64,000 bases of DNA from Leucothrix mucor DSM 2157 (GCF_000419525.1 NZ_ATTE01000001.1:1550001-1614000), one strand, 5' to 3'; positions 36,931-46,112 are shown, counted from the first letter of the stretch. Notes: generated by a model not told the origin, from the sequence alone. Program-made: numbers and translations.

Positions 36931-38181
36931 TTAATACTTCATATCTTTCGCATCGTAAACCAAGCCTATGCTTGCTGACTGCTTCTGAATGGCTTCAAAG
37001 ATTTGCACATCCAGCGAGTCTTTAGCCGTTCCGGAGGCGGCAACTTTCTCTTTCAGATAGCTATCTCGCTTCTCAGAAAGCTGACGGATTTCACTTTGTA
37101 AACGCTGACGTGTTTCAGCCTTTTCTTTAATAAATTCCTGCTGTGCTGCCGGTGCCATCACCTTCATTTCGGATGGCAATTCATCGCTTGAAATATCGGC
37201 TAATTCCGCCTTACCGCTGATTACTTCCTCCACCAACTCTTTCTCGCCTAGGAAGTTTCCTTTACCGCTAGAGGAGGTATTAAATGCCGCCCGACGCGCT
37301 TGAGATTCGGTGCTAGATTCTACATAAAGCTTGCTACTGGCCGCGACTTTAGCGGACTGTTTGCGCTTATCTTCCGCATTGCCGTAGTAGACTCGGGTGG
37401 TATCTAATTCAGCGGATAATCTGGCCAAGTCCGCATCAAATGGGGTCGCAATCGCCACCGCATTCCCAGATTGCGAGACCTGAAAGTAGTTACCTTGACC
37501 CAAATTCGCAATTTGCTGCCAGTTTTGCGTGGTTGCACGGTTATTGCCGCTTTGAATGGCGTTAATCACAATGCCTTTATCGCCTGCGATTTTAACGGTT
37601 TCAGGGTATTTAACATCATCCTGATAATCCATGTGTGCGGGTGCATCGCCGACTAAAAACACCACTTTGTATGTATTCTTATCCTGATTCCACGACATTT
37701 TATGTACGGCATCATACAGCGCTTGGTTCACACTTTCAGGACCATCTCCGCCGCCTCGTGCTTGAAAGTCCATCAGCTTGGCATACATCGAATCCAGGTC
37801 TTTCGAGAGGTCAATGGTTTGCGTAATATACGCATCGCCACGGTCGCGATAGGCTACCAACCCCATTTTGATTTCCGGAGCCGTTTGCGCTTGCGCCATG
37901 GTGCTGGCAATCGACCAGATTTTTTCTTTAGCGGCATTGATTAAGCCACTCATACTGCCGGTGGTATCCAGTACAAATACGACTTCAATTTTCGGTTTCT
38001 GTGACGCTTGCTGTGCAATGCTATCGGTGTCTGAAATGGCTGGCGAGGTCTGAGGAGTCGCTGGTGCGATGATTGGTCTAGGCATCGGAGGGACTTCTGC
38101 CACTGCGCTTTGCAAGCCAGGTAATAAGGTGGCACCAGCAGTTGCGGCGAATAGGCTAAGGGCGATTAATTTGATTTTCAT
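36931..38181 (-). CDS. Exported von Willebrand A domain protein
   Basis: A 416-residue protein with a signal peptide (about 1-28, ending near AVAE), a Pro-rich linker and a VWA domain (about 66-245). The metal-dependent site is complete: DTTGSMSG (DxTxS), RGGGDGPESV and VGDAPAHMD. The C-terminal part is a helical, Lys/Glu-rich region (about 300-400) likely to form a coiled coil. The gene is divergent from an OmpR-type regulator and kinase, with a 234-base shared upstream region, so it may be their target or their sensory partner. The ligand is unknown. Confidence 0.8.
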   Translation of the reverse strand: MKIKLIALSLFAATAGATLLPGLQSAVAEVPPMPRPIIAPATPQTSPAISDTDSIAQQASQKPKIEVVFVLDTTGSMSGLINAAKEKIWSIASTMAQAQTAPEIKMGLVAYRDRGDAYITQTIDLSKDLDSMYAKLMDFQARGGGDGPESVNQALYDAVHKMSWNQDKNTYKVVFLVGDAPAHMDYQDDVKYPETVKIAGDKGIVINAIQSGNNRATTQNWQQIANLGQGNYFQVSQSGNAVAIATPFDADLARLSAELDTTRVYYGNAEDKRKQSAKVAASSKLYVESSTESQARRAAFNTSSSGKGNFLGEKELVEEVISGKAELADISSDELPSEMKVMAPAAQQEFIKEKAETRQRLQSEIRQLSEKRDSYLKEKVAASGTAKDSLDVQIFEAIQKQSASIGLVYDAKDMKY

Positions 38182-38343
38182 AATGAATTCCTGGGAGCTG
38201 TTTGGTTACTGGTTACTGGTGTTGCCATGTGCTGCGCTCCTATCTTTGGAAGTTATTCGCAGCGCTGGTTGACTGTATGCACAGTTTACGAAGCGCAGGG
38301 AATTACAAACAGGCACAGTTTGGTAAAAGCTGCAGCAGGAATT

Positions 38344-38360
38344 TTTACAAAAAGTTTACA
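38344..38360 (+). promoter_or_regulatory. Direct repeat typical of OmpR-family binding
   Basis: TTTACA occurs at 38344-38349 and 38355-38360, exactly 11 bases apart, the spacing that OmpR/PhoB-type dimers recognise. A palindrome GCACA-GGG-TGTGC follows at 38363-38375. Both lie between the VWA gene and the response regulator gene. Confidence 0.6.
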
Positions 38361-38415
38361 GCGCACAGGGTGTGCCTTGTTACACTTGGAGTACTGATTA
38401 AAAAGGACCACACGC

Positions 38416-39120
38416 ATGTCAACTGATGCCAGCATTCTGATCGTAGAAGACGAGCTCGCCATTCGCATGGGACTGATTGATGTGTTTGTGTATCATGGCT
38501 ACCACGTTGATTTTGCAGACAATGGGCCGGATGGCTTAGCCAAAGGATTGAGTGGCGACTTCGATTTAATCTTGTTGGATGTGATGTTGCCGGGTATTGA
38601 TGGCTTTGAGATTTGCAATCGCATTCGGGAGAAAAGTCGCGACCAAGCCATTATTATGCTCACCGCCAAAAGCAATGATGAGGATATTATTCAGGGCTTA
38701 TCGTTGGGTGCGGATGACTATGTCTCTAAGCCGTTTTCAGTCGCGCAATTGGTATTACGGGTGCAGGCCGTGTTGCGTCGCACCGCCGCTTCCAGCGCGG
38801 TAAATGATGTGATTGAGCTATCACCAAGCTTACAAATTGACTGCCGGAATTTATCCGGCACCCGTGGCAAAGAAGTCTTGTCATTTACTTGCCGTGAGAT
38901 TGCACTGTTACAGTATTTACAAGCACATTCCGAACGACCTGTTTCACGCGATGAGCTACTGCATAAGGTGTGGGGCTACGCGGATGATTTATCGTTAGAG
39001 ACTCGCACGGTCGATATTCATGTCGCAAAACTGCGCCGAAAAATTGAGGCGGACTCTTCATCGCCTGAGTTTTTAGTCACTGTGCGTGGCGCTGGTTATC
39101 GTTTATTGAGCCAGTCATAA
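38416..39120 (+). CDS. OmpR-family response regulator
   Basis: A 234-residue regulator with an N-terminal receiver (phospho-acceptor in LILLDVMLPGIDG, conserved Thr in MLTAKSND and Lys in DDYVSKPF) and a C-terminal winged helix ending RTVDIHVAKLRRKIE and GAGYRLL. Its kinase follows three bases after the stop. Direct repeats in the upstream region suggest it controls its own operon and perhaps the divergent VWA gene. The regulated process is unknown. Confidence 0.93.
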   Translation: MSTDASILIVEDELAIRMGLIDVFVYHGYHVDFADNGPDGLAKGLSGDFDLILLDVMLPGIDGFEICNRIREKSRDQAIIMLTAKSNDEDIIQGLSLGADDYVSKPFSVAQLVLRVQAVLRRTAASSAVNDVIELSPSLQIDCRNLSGTRGKEVLSFTCREIALLQYLQAHSERPVSRDELLHKVWGYADDLSLETRTVDIHVAKLRRKIEADSSSPEFLVTVRGAGYRLLSQS

Positions 39121-39123
39121 GCT

Positions 39124-41550
39124 ATGCTTAAGCAGACTCTGAAAACACTGGATAAGAAAAAACTACGCCGTTGGCTATTGCTGTTTTTTGTGGCGCTATT
39201 AGTGCCAACGGTGGTGTTGATCCAGCAATCGTATAGTCGTTTAAAGTGGGAAGCTTTCCACCAACATCAGCAAATGGCGCAGGAGCTGTCAGTACGGATT
39301 GACAGCCGCTTTGCTGAGTTAATTCGTAAAGAAGACCAGCGACCATTTACCGATTACGCCTTTTTAAATGTGGCAGGGGATGTAAAGGCGGGCTTTTTGC
39401 AGCGTTCGCCATTATCTGAGTTTCCGGTTGCTGCGGAGTTACCGGGTTTGATGGGCTATTTTCAGGTCGATAATGCCGGTCAACTGGTAACGCCATTAGT
39501 GCCGGATGCCGATGCAAGCCAGTATGGGATTTCTGAGCTGGAGTTGGGGCAGCGGTTAGTACTACAAAATCAGATTCGGGATATTCTGGCGACCAATCAG
39601 TTACTGCAAAAGACAGTCTTGGCAGATATTGATGAGCCGGATAATGAATCCAGTGATTCTCTAAGTTCGCAAAGAATGGGCTCCGTAAGCTCACAAGGAG
39701 TGACTTCGGTGAGTGATTCAGCAGAGCCCTATGTGTCCGGAATGGCTGGGGTGTCGAAATTCTCTGGTGATTCATTGTCATCTCCTCAATCAATGCAACC
39801 CGAACTTTCCAGCCAATCGATACAAGCCGGTCAGTCAATGAGCATGATTGAAGCCGATAGCAGTATGGATAATGTGTCATCAGATAGTATTGAAGAAATG
39901 GCAGAGTTTGCAGACGTGGCCGAGCTTGAAGCAGAGGATGAGCGTGAATTGATGCAAGAGGGGGTTGATAAGAAAGAGCGCAGCCAAGCACCTGTTGCTG
40001 CACCTATATCAAAAAGCCTTGCAAGGCAGTCATCCAAAGCTGTCCAGTATTCCGCAGAGCCACAGATTGCTTTTGACCAATTAAAAAGCTTGTCTAAATT
40101 AGCGCCTCAAGCCAGCGAATTAGGGCGCTTAGAAGATCTAAATATCCAGCAAAACTATCAGCAGGCAGCACCTGTGCCACTTGCCGAAAGACTGGAAATA
40201 TTTCCCGTACAAAAACAAGCAACCTCCAAAGCTGATATCCAAGCCAGACAAGCAAAGTCGGCTCCGGCAAAGCGTGCACGAGTGGAGCAAAACAGCTTGC
40301 CCGAAGCTGCTACATTGCCATCGCTAGGTGCTATTGTCAGCGCAGACTCAGCGTCCAGCACACAAGCCGCTCCTCAAAGCACTCGCATTCTCACTTTTGA
40401 GAGCGAAATCGATACATTTGAGTTTAGCCAGCTAGCTAGCGGCCATTTTGTGTTATATCGCAAAGTCTGGTTAAACGGACAGAAATATGTGCAGGGCTTA
40501 TTAATCGAGCCTGAGGCGTTTTTAAGCTCAGTCATTAACACCGAGTTCCGTGCTACCGCACTTTCACAAATGAGTGATTTGCTGGTGGCTTATCAAGGTA
40601 ATGTGCTAACGGCATTTTCAGGTCGGTCCTTACGGGGGTACTTATCCAGTAGCGCGGAGTTAACCGGTGAGCAGCTATATAAAACAAGACTGTCAGCGCC
40701 ATTAAGCGATATGCAGCTACTGTATAGCGTGACGCAATTACCCGCAGGGCCGGGCGGACAAGTGATTCTGTGGTTAGCGGCTATCTTAGGCATTGTGCTA
40801 TGCGGCGGTTTTTATCTGCTGTATCGCTTGGGATTAGGACAGATCAATCTCGCTAACCAGCAGCAGGACTTTGTCTCAGCCGTCAGCCATGAGCTAAAAA
40901 CACCGCTCACTTCCATCCGCATGTATGGCGAACTGTTGCGCGAAGGCTGGGCTAGCGAAGAGAAAAAACGGACGTATTACGACTTTATTTTTGATGAAAG
41001 TGAGCGATTATCCCGACTGATTAACAATGTACTACAGCTGGCACGCATGACTCGCAATGAGCAACAAGCCGAGCTGCAGTTAATGGATGTGGGTCAACTG
41101 CTGCGCACCATCGAATCCAAAATCAACTCACAGGTCGAGCGCTCTGGCTTTGAACTGGAAGTACATTGCGTCGATGCAGTGAAAGACGCCAGCATTATGG
41201 TGGACGCTGATTGGCTAACGCAGATTATGATTAATCTGGTGGATAATGCGATTAAGTTCTCCGCCAAAGCCCCAGTCAAGAAAGTCGCAATCAGCGCTCA
41301 GCAAGGCAGTGACCATAGCGTGCAATTTACGGTACGCGATTACGGCCCCGGTATTGAAAAAGCACAGATGAAAAAAATCTTCCAGCTCTTTTACCGCTCA
41401 GAGAGTGAGCTAACGCGCGAAACGGTTGGCACAGGTATTGGTTTATCGCTGGTACAACAGATGGTTAGCAATATGGGGGGCAAGATCAGCGTGGCTAATT
41501 GTGAGCCTGGTGCTGAGTTCCGGCTGACGTTTGCAGAGCGTGGCAATTAA
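39124..41550 (+). CDS. Sensor histidine kinase with long Ser-rich periplasmic insert
   Basis: Inner-membrane kinase of 808 residues, partner of the preceding regulator. TM1 is about 17-35 and TM2 about 548-572. The kinase core has HELKTPLTSIRM (His about 588), the N-box NLVDNAIKFS and G-boxes DYGPGIE and GTGIGLSLVQQM. The periplasmic part is about 510 residues, far longer than usual. It begins with a conserved-looking sensor segment (about 60-120, DYAFLNVAGDVKAG). Residues 172-419 are low complexity, rich in Ser, Gln, Ala, Glu and Met (for example DSLSSQ, SSQSIQAGQSMSMIEADSS). A second ordered segment (about 420-545) precedes TM2. The insert looks disordered. Confidence 0.88.
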   Translation: MLKQTLKTLDKKKLRRWLLLFFVALLVPTVVLIQQSYSRLKWEAFHQHQQMAQELSVRIDSRFAELIRKEDQRPFTDYAFLNVAGDVKAGFLQRSPLSEFPVAAELPGLMGYFQVDNAGQLVTPLVPDADASQYGISELELGQRLVLQNQIRDILATNQLLQKTVLADIDEPDNESSDSLSSQRMGSVSSQGVTSVSDSAEPYVSGMAGVSKFSGDSLSSPQSMQPELSSQSIQAGQSMSMIEADSSMDNVSSDSIEEMAEFADVAELEAEDERELMQEGVDKKERSQAPVAAPISKSLARQSSKAVQYSAEPQIAFDQLKSLSKLAPQASELGRLEDLNIQQNYQQAAPVPLAERLEIFPVQKQATSKADIQARQAKSAPAKRARVEQNSLPEAATLPSLGAIVSADSASSTQAAPQSTRILTFESEIDTFEFSQLASGHFVLYRKVWLNGQKYVQGLLIEPEAFLSSVINTEFRATALSQMSDLLVAYQGNVLTAFSGRSLRGYLSSSAELTGEQLYKTRLSAPLSDMQLLYSVTQLPAGPGGQVILWLAAILGIVLCGGFYLLYRLGLGQINLANQQQDFVSAVSHELKTPLTSIRMYGELLREGWASEEKKRTYYDFIFDESERLSRLINNVLQLARMTRNEQQAELQLMDVGQLLRTIESKINSQVERSGFELEVHCVDAVKDASIMVDADWLTQIMINLVDNAIKFSAKAPVKKVAISAQQGSDHSVQFTVRDYGPGIEKAQMKKIFQLFYRSESELTRETVGTGIGLSLVQQMVSNMGGKISVANCEPGAEFRLTFAERGN

Positions 41551-41593
41551 GCTTATATTCGCGAATTGAAAACTTCCGATGGTTGGAGTGACT

Positions 41594-42235
41594 ATGCTTT
41601 CGTATGATGTAACTTTAAATGCTTTTGTGACGCTATTTGTCACCGTTGACCCCATTGGTAATGCGCCTCTGTTTTTGGGCCTGACCATTGGTATGTCCTC
41701 GATGGATCGACGCATGGTCGCTATTCGTGGCTGTGTTGTGGCGTTGCTGATTCTGACCTTATTTGCGGTTACCGGTACCGCAATTCTGGATGCAATGGGA
41801 ATTACCATTGATGCTTTCCGTGTGGCGGGTGGTTTATTGCTGTTTTATACCGCGTTTGAAATGATCTATGAAAAGCGTCAGGAACGTAAGGAAGAAGTCT
41901 CTAAGTCGGCGGTTAAAGAGCACATTGCCAGTATTTCAGTCTTCCCATTAGCCATTCCACTACTGGCAGGGCCGGGGACTATTTCAGCGACTATTCTATT
42001 GTCTTCGGAGATGTCAGCCGCATCAACTGAACATCATTGGATGGGCATTGTGACTTTGCTGGCGGTTATTTTCGTGCTGCTATTGTTGACCGCGATAACG
42101 CTAATGGCCGCTGAGCTTCTTGATAAATACATTGGTAATACCGGCAAGATGATTCTAACTCGTTTGCTGGGTGTATTGCTGGCCGCCTTATCCGTGCAGT
42201 ATGTTGCAGATGGTGCTCAAGCCTTATTTAGTTAA
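41594..42235 (+). CDS. MarC family membrane protein
   Basis: A 213-residue integral membrane protein of the MarC/UPF0056 family with six predicted membrane helices. I start at ATG 41594, which has GGAG five bases upstream, instead of ATG 41579. Family segments are NAFVTLFVTVDPIGNAPLFLGLT, the RVAGGLLLFYTAFEM turn and SVFPLAIPLLAGPGTIS. MarC was once thought to give multidrug resistance, which was later withdrawn; no function is established. It follows the kinase gene by 44 bases but may have its own transcription. A long hairpin follows. Confidence 0.88.
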   Translation: MLSYDVTLNAFVTLFVTVDPIGNAPLFLGLTIGMSSMDRRMVAIRGCVVALLILTLFAVTGTAILDAMGITIDAFRVAGGLLLFYTAFEMIYEKRQERKEEVSKSAVKEHIASISVFPLAIPLLAGPGTISATILLSSEMSAASTEHHWMGIVTLLAVIFVLLLLTAITLMAAELLDKYIGNTGKMILTRLLGVLLAALSVQYVADGAQALFS

Positions 42236-42374
42236 ATGACTTGCTAGCAGGGCTCCAACTTAGCCTTATTAGCCTGCTTGCGAGTGACAACTATGGCTTG
42301 CGGACGCTGCTTAAGGACACTTACGGGGCTTGCTTGCAGGTAATTATCCCAGCCTTACTTATATTAGCTCAAAT

Positions 42375-42409
42375 GATGTCTACTGCCAATCAAATAGGCA
42401 GTAGGCATC
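42375..42409. terminator. Hairpin between marC-type gene and DUF11 gene
   Basis: A 13-bp stem (GATGTCTACTGCC, 42375-42387, with GGCAGTAGGCATC, 42397-42409, one G-T pair) lies between converging genes and touches the stop codon of the minus-strand gene. No T tract is present. Confidence 0.55.
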
Positions 42410-42815
42410 AAATAACTTTCACCGAATACTCCAATACCATATTGCCTGCCTGACCTGCTGGCACGGCATCAATCGCAGCCTTAAGCACACTAGTTCCATC
42501 TCCTTTATGCTCAACCACGCTACCAATTGCCTCTCGGCTATGCACATCACGAATGGAACGATACAGTTCAGTGTGCTCTGGTATTAAAGCCGTTACCTCG
42601 ACATTACGGGCAGTTTGTCCGCCAGTATTCTCAACGGTGATGCGATAGGTAATGCAGTCACCAGGGCGCAAAGTATTAACATCGCTAGGCGCACCGGTAC
42701 ACAGCGCGCTGGTTAATTGAGTCAGTTCTAATTTGATCTGCGGTGGGCCTTCTGCCTGCACTTGAGTAGCGCCCATGCTGGCAACGAGATATAGCGCTGG
42801 TTTGATTCCGTTCAT
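42408..42815 (-). CDS. Small exported DUF11-domain protein
   Basis: A 135-residue exported protein. The open frame extends further upstream, but ATG 42815 has AGGAG eight bases before it and begins a signal peptide (MNGIKPALYLVASMGATQVQA). The mature part is a single DUF11/CARDB-like beta-sandwich: LRPGDCITYRITVENTGGQTARNVEVTALIPEHTEL is the typical pattern of conserved-repeat surface proteins. Two Cys (about 54 and 67) may form a disulfide. The larger protein at 55163-56860 ends in a similar domain. The function is unknown. Confidence 0.75.
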   Translation of the reverse strand: MNGIKPALYLVASMGATQVQAEGPPQIKLELTQLTSALCTGAPSDVNTLRPGDCITYRITVENTGGQTARNVEVTALIPEHTELYRSIRDVHSREAIGSVVEHKGDGTSVLKAAIDAVPAGQAGNMVLEYSVKVI

Positions 42816-43054
42816 GAGTGTTGCTCCTGTTAAGACACATTTGTCTGGCTTTATGATGCAGCGCGTCATGCCACACGGGTAGCTGAAGTAGGATTAGCTG
42901 GCACGATTGGCTGTTAAGGGGTTGTTTGATATTTTAAAGGGTATTTTGACGGATCAATTTAAATGAATTAAATTTAGATCAATCGGTTTAAACAAGGTCT
43001 CAACGATCGAATACCCCAATGAGACAGCCGAACCCCATTCAATAAGGAAATAGT

Positions 43055-43708
43055 ATGAACACTCAAGCTAAGACGCTCGAAATCGACATCGTATCGGATG
43101 TGGTTTGCCCCTGGTGCATCGTCGGTTATCGGCAGTTGGCAGAGGCGCTGGAGGCTAGCGGTACACCACATGAAATTCGCTGGCATCCGTTTGAGCTAAA
43201 TCCCGCCATGCCGCCTGAAGGTCAGGATATGGAAGAGCATTTAGTTGAAAAATATGGCTTAACCAAGGCACAGTCTGATGAGAATGTGGCGAGATTGAGT
43301 GATGCAGGTTCCAGCGTAGGATTTGAGTTCCGCTTTGGTGACACAATGCGCATGCACAATACCTTCAATGTACATCAGCTGCTGCACTGGGCTGATCAGC
43401 AAGGAAAAAAGCATGAACTGAAGCAGGCATTATTTACCGCACACTTCCAAGCGCATAAAAACCTATCTGATATTGCGGTACTGGCCGATATCGCTGCTGG
43501 CATTGGGTTAGAGCGTGAAACGGCTTTAGCTGTACTTGAAGATCAACGCTTTGCAGAAGCGGTGCGAGAAGCCGAGCAGTTCTGGCAAGGTCAGGGCATT
43601 AATAGCGTACCGGCTGTGATATTTAACCAACGCCATTTGGTGAGTGGTGCGCAGGGTGTTGAGAACTTTACAAGCATTCTGAAGCAATTAGCGGAAATGA
43701 AAGAGTAA
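43055..43708 (+). CDS. DsbA-family oxidoreductase (FrnE-like)
   Basis: A 217-residue protein of the DsbA/FrnE-like group with the redox motif CPWC at about residues 19-22 (SDVVCPWCIVGYRQL) and the cis-proline region NSVPAVIFNQ. There is no signal peptide, so unlike DsbA it is probably cytoplasmic. FrnE-like proteins are linked to oxidative stress and polyketide clusters, but most are uncharacterised. It has its own upstream region with AAGGA before the ATG. A 15-bp hairpin follows. Confidence 0.88.
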   Translation: MNTQAKTLEIDIVSDVVCPWCIVGYRQLAEALEASGTPHEIRWHPFELNPAMPPEGQDMEEHLVEKYGLTKAQSDENVARLSDAGSSVGFEFRFGDTMRMHNTFNVHQLLHWADQQGKKHELKQALFTAHFQAHKNLSDIAVLADIAAGIGLERETALAVLEDQRFAEAVREAEQFWQGQGINSVPAVIFNQRHLVSGAQGVENFTSILKQLAEMKE

Positions 43709-43725
43709 AGGCTAACAGCCACTTC

Positions 43726-43766
43726 AATCCCCGTTGACTCTAAGCAATTATGAGTCAACGGGGATT
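43726..43766. terminator. 15-bp perfect hairpin between converging genes
   Basis: AATCCCCGTTGACTC (43726-43740) pairs perfectly with GAGTCAACGGGGATT (43752-43766) around an 11-base loop, between the DsbA-like and MFS genes. Neither strand has a real T tract. Confidence 0.65.
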
Positions 43767-43781
43767 AGGCTTATTTAGTTG

Positions 43782-44945
43782 TTAGTGAATCCGCCGATAC
43801 AAATAGCCAATAATCACTAAGCAAGGCAATGCCATAATCGCCATGGCGCTGCCCACTGACAAGGCCGGCATATCCGCCAGCAGCCCAATCGTGAGTGGTG
43901 CAACCAGTACAATACTGCGCGAGCCTGCGGTCATTGCCCCAAGTGCAGCCCCTGAGCGTGGGTCTTGCGCAGCGGCATCATACAGCGATGGAAACAAGAC
44001 CGAAATCCCAATACCCGCCATGGTCAGCGCCGCATAAACCAATGGCACAAAGTCAACTAAACAAGCAATGCTCAAACCACAAAAGGCAATAATCACTGCA
44101 TAGTTTAACAACCGTGCTTTACTCATTTTTGAGGCTACCCAATCGCCGGATAAGCGACCAATTACCATGCCGACCGTGAATGCTACATAACCAATACCGG
44201 CCATTCCTGCGGTGGTCTCCAAGTCATCTTTAAGCCTAAACGGCGACCAGTCACTACCCACCATTTCCGGCACAAAAGCCGTTCCGCCTAAAATAGCAAA
44301 CACCCATAAGCTCACTGGCGCACGAAATGGAGTAGGGGCCGCGTTTTCATCGCCATCCTCAATAGGTACTGCTTTATCTGATGTTAGTAGTCCGCTACCG
44401 ATATAGATCAAACCGCCGCCCATTAATGCCGCCGCCCCAAGCAAATGCCATTGCAATGGAATTAAGAAAGAGGCCATGGTCGCGGCAATAATTCCGCCCA
44501 CCACCGAGCCCACACTCCACAAGCCATGCAGTCGATTCATCACTGGCATTGCACGTCGGTTACTCAGGTTAGAGCCTTGAATATTCATCGCCACATCCAC
44601 TAACACATCGACCAGCATAATGGCTGAGAGCACCATCAACAGCATCCATACCGATGAGGCGGCTGCGATCAATGGCAGCAGAATAATCAACATAATCGTG
44701 CCATAGATCATGGTGGTGCGCGTACCAAATTGGCGCACAACCCGACTCGATAGCCAGCTACCTAACAAACCAGTCACACTGGCCGCCGTCAGCAATTGCC
44801 CAATTGTCGTCAAATCCACTCCCAAGTGATCGCGAATCTCTGGCAAACGCGGGATGTAGGAAGCAGTTACTGCGCCATTTATAAAAAACTGCATGGCAAC
44901 CGCCCGCAAGGCACGTTGGTCTTTAGTGATTTGAGTTGAGGTCAT
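43782..44945 (-). CDS. Major facilitator superfamily transporter
   Basis: A 387-residue carrier with about twelve membrane helices. The loop 2-3 motif of the superfamily appears as GLLGSWLSSRVVRQFGTRTTM, and NIQGSNLSNRRAMPVMNRLHGLWSVGSVVGG resembles a group of MFS proteins once annotated as sugar or efflux carriers (YbjJ/FucP-like). The substrate cannot be read from the sequence. The gene is followed at its 3' end by the perfect hairpin shared with the DsbA-like gene. A YdjM-like gene lies 43 bases upstream on the same strand and may share its transcript. Confidence 0.85.
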   Translation of the reverse strand: MTSTQITKDQRALRAVAMQFFINGAVTASYIPRLPEIRDHLGVDLTTIGQLLTAASVTGLLGSWLSSRVVRQFGTRTTMIYGTIMLIILLPLIAAASSVWMLLMVLSAIMLVDVLVDVAMNIQGSNLSNRRAMPVMNRLHGLWSVGSVVGGIIAATMASFLIPLQWHLLGAAALMGGGLIYIGSGLLTSDKAVPIEDGDENAAPTPFRAPVSLWVFAILGGTAFVPEMVGSDWSPFRLKDDLETTAGMAGIGYVAFTVGMVIGRLSGDWVASKMSKARLLNYAVIIAFCGLSIACLVDFVPLVYAALTMAGIGISVLFPSLYDAAAQDPRSGAALGAMTAGSRSIVLVAPLTIGLLADMPALSVGSAMAIMALPCLVIIGYLYRRIH

Positions 44946-44987
44946 GGGCGGTCATCATTGGTTAATGGGCGTATTTGAATGAGTTCA

Positions 44988-45917
44988 TTAGCGCGGTGCG
45001 TTTCTGGGCCAAAATGGTTTTTGTAAATCATTACGGTCGGCGACGGCAAACTCAAAAATGGAGAAGCCTTCCGACCCCATGCGCAAGTCGCTGACAACGA
45101 TCATGTTCTCGCGATCACTCATGCGGTAAAAGCCGCCGGTAAACCATGCCAGCCGATGCGCCGCCCAGTTATTCGGGAGTTTATTGAGCCAGTCTTTATT
45201 ATGGCGATAAGCATTAAACCGCAAGGGGCCGCTGGGTTGAAACACGGAGGCACGCGTCTCATAGTAATTCTCTTTATCCATCACAATGCCTCGCCAAAAT
45301 AGCGTGTTATAGCGCTCAGGCGTGACTTTCATCTGCTGGTAAGGAATGTTCTGGCGGGCTAGCTCTTGGCGCATATGCTGCACCACCATATGTTTTGCGC
45401 CCATGCTCCAAGCCAAATAGGCGCTACTGATACACAAGCCAGCAACGCTCAACGTGGCGAGTTTAGGGCGCTTAAATAAAGCCCACAAACCAGTGATTAA
45501 CAATGGCACAGTGTACAGCGGGTCGATAATAAACACCGAGGCCCAGGATTCCGGCACGCGGGGCAGCGGCCAAAATAGCTGAGTGCCATACACCGTAAAG
45601 CCATCTAATAAAGGATGCGTAATCAGCGCCAGCCAAATGCCTAATAACAGACGCCCACCATCAATACTTTTAAAGGCATTAAAACGCCGTAGCAGAAACC
45701 AAATAATCGGGCTAACCGCCGTTAGCACCAATAGCGAATGGCTAAAGCCGCGATGATATGTGAAGTTGCTTACCGCATTGCCGTATTGAATAAATACATC
45801 CAAATCGGGCAGGGTACCAAGCACTGCGCCCAGGTAAAGTGATTTGCGCCCCAGCGTTTTACCGGTAACGGCGTGGCAGGCTGCAGCACCTAACACGACT
45901 TGTGAAACTGAATCCAA
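44988..45917 (-). CDS. YdjM-like membrane-bound metal-dependent hydrolase
   Basis: A 309-residue membrane protein of the YdjM/DUF457 family, annotated as metal-dependent hydrolases. The frame opens further upstream, but family N-termini begin MDSVTQ, and here a TTG at 45917 (then DSVSQVVLGAAACHAVTG) has GGAG six bases upstream, so I choose it. The metal-site residues are GTLPDLDVFI, the His of HRGFSHS and LALITHPLLDGFTVYGTQLFWP. Several membrane helices follow. In E. coli ydjM is part of the SOS response; no clear LexA box was seen here. The natural substrate is unknown. Confidence 0.83.
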   Translation of the reverse strand: MDSVSQVVLGAAACHAVTGKTLGRKSLYLGAVLGTLPDLDVFIQYGNAVSNFTYHRGFSHSLLVLTAVSPIIWFLLRRFNAFKSIDGGRLLLGIWLALITHPLLDGFTVYGTQLFWPLPRVPESWASVFIIDPLYTVPLLITGLWALFKRPKLATLSVAGLCISSAYLAWSMGAKHMVVQHMRQELARQNIPYQQMKVTPERYNTLFWRGIVMDKENYYETRASVFQPSGPLRFNAYRHNKDWLNKLPNNWAAHRLAWFTGGFYRMSDRENMIVVSDLRMGSEGFSIFEFAVADRNDLQKPFWPRNAPR

Positions 45918-46019
45918 GTGTGACTCCAAAAATCGCGGTTTTAAACCGATTCTAATAATGCCCGCAGCATGGCCGCTCGGTGGCGTTTTTGTCAAGCCAA
46001 AAGCCAGTGCAGCGATTTA

Positions 46020-46033
46020 AGCCAAACTTGGCT
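46020..46033. promoter_or_regulatory. Small inverted repeat upstream of sulP-type gene
   Basis: AGCCAA and TTGGCT form a perfect inverted repeat with a 2-base centre, about 80 bases before the SulP start. A related AGCCAAAAGCCAG lies just upstream. A regulator site is possible but unproven. Confidence 0.3.
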
Positions 46034-46112
46034 GGATAAAAACAAATTATTCATGGCTCGACAAGGTTGGATGTGTGAGAATTCTTTGTTTTAAATCAAG
46101 CCACTTAATACG

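Noticed and set aside
39347-40003. 218-codon minus-strand frame in the kinase gene
   Set aside because: It lies opposite the low-complexity insert, which naturally leaves the other strand open; no family features or ribosome site.
42241-42453. 70-codon plus-strand open frame after the MarC gene
   Set aside because: No ribosome site, atypical composition for a protein, and it runs into the opposite-strand DUF11 gene; the hairpin at 42375-42409 lies inside it.
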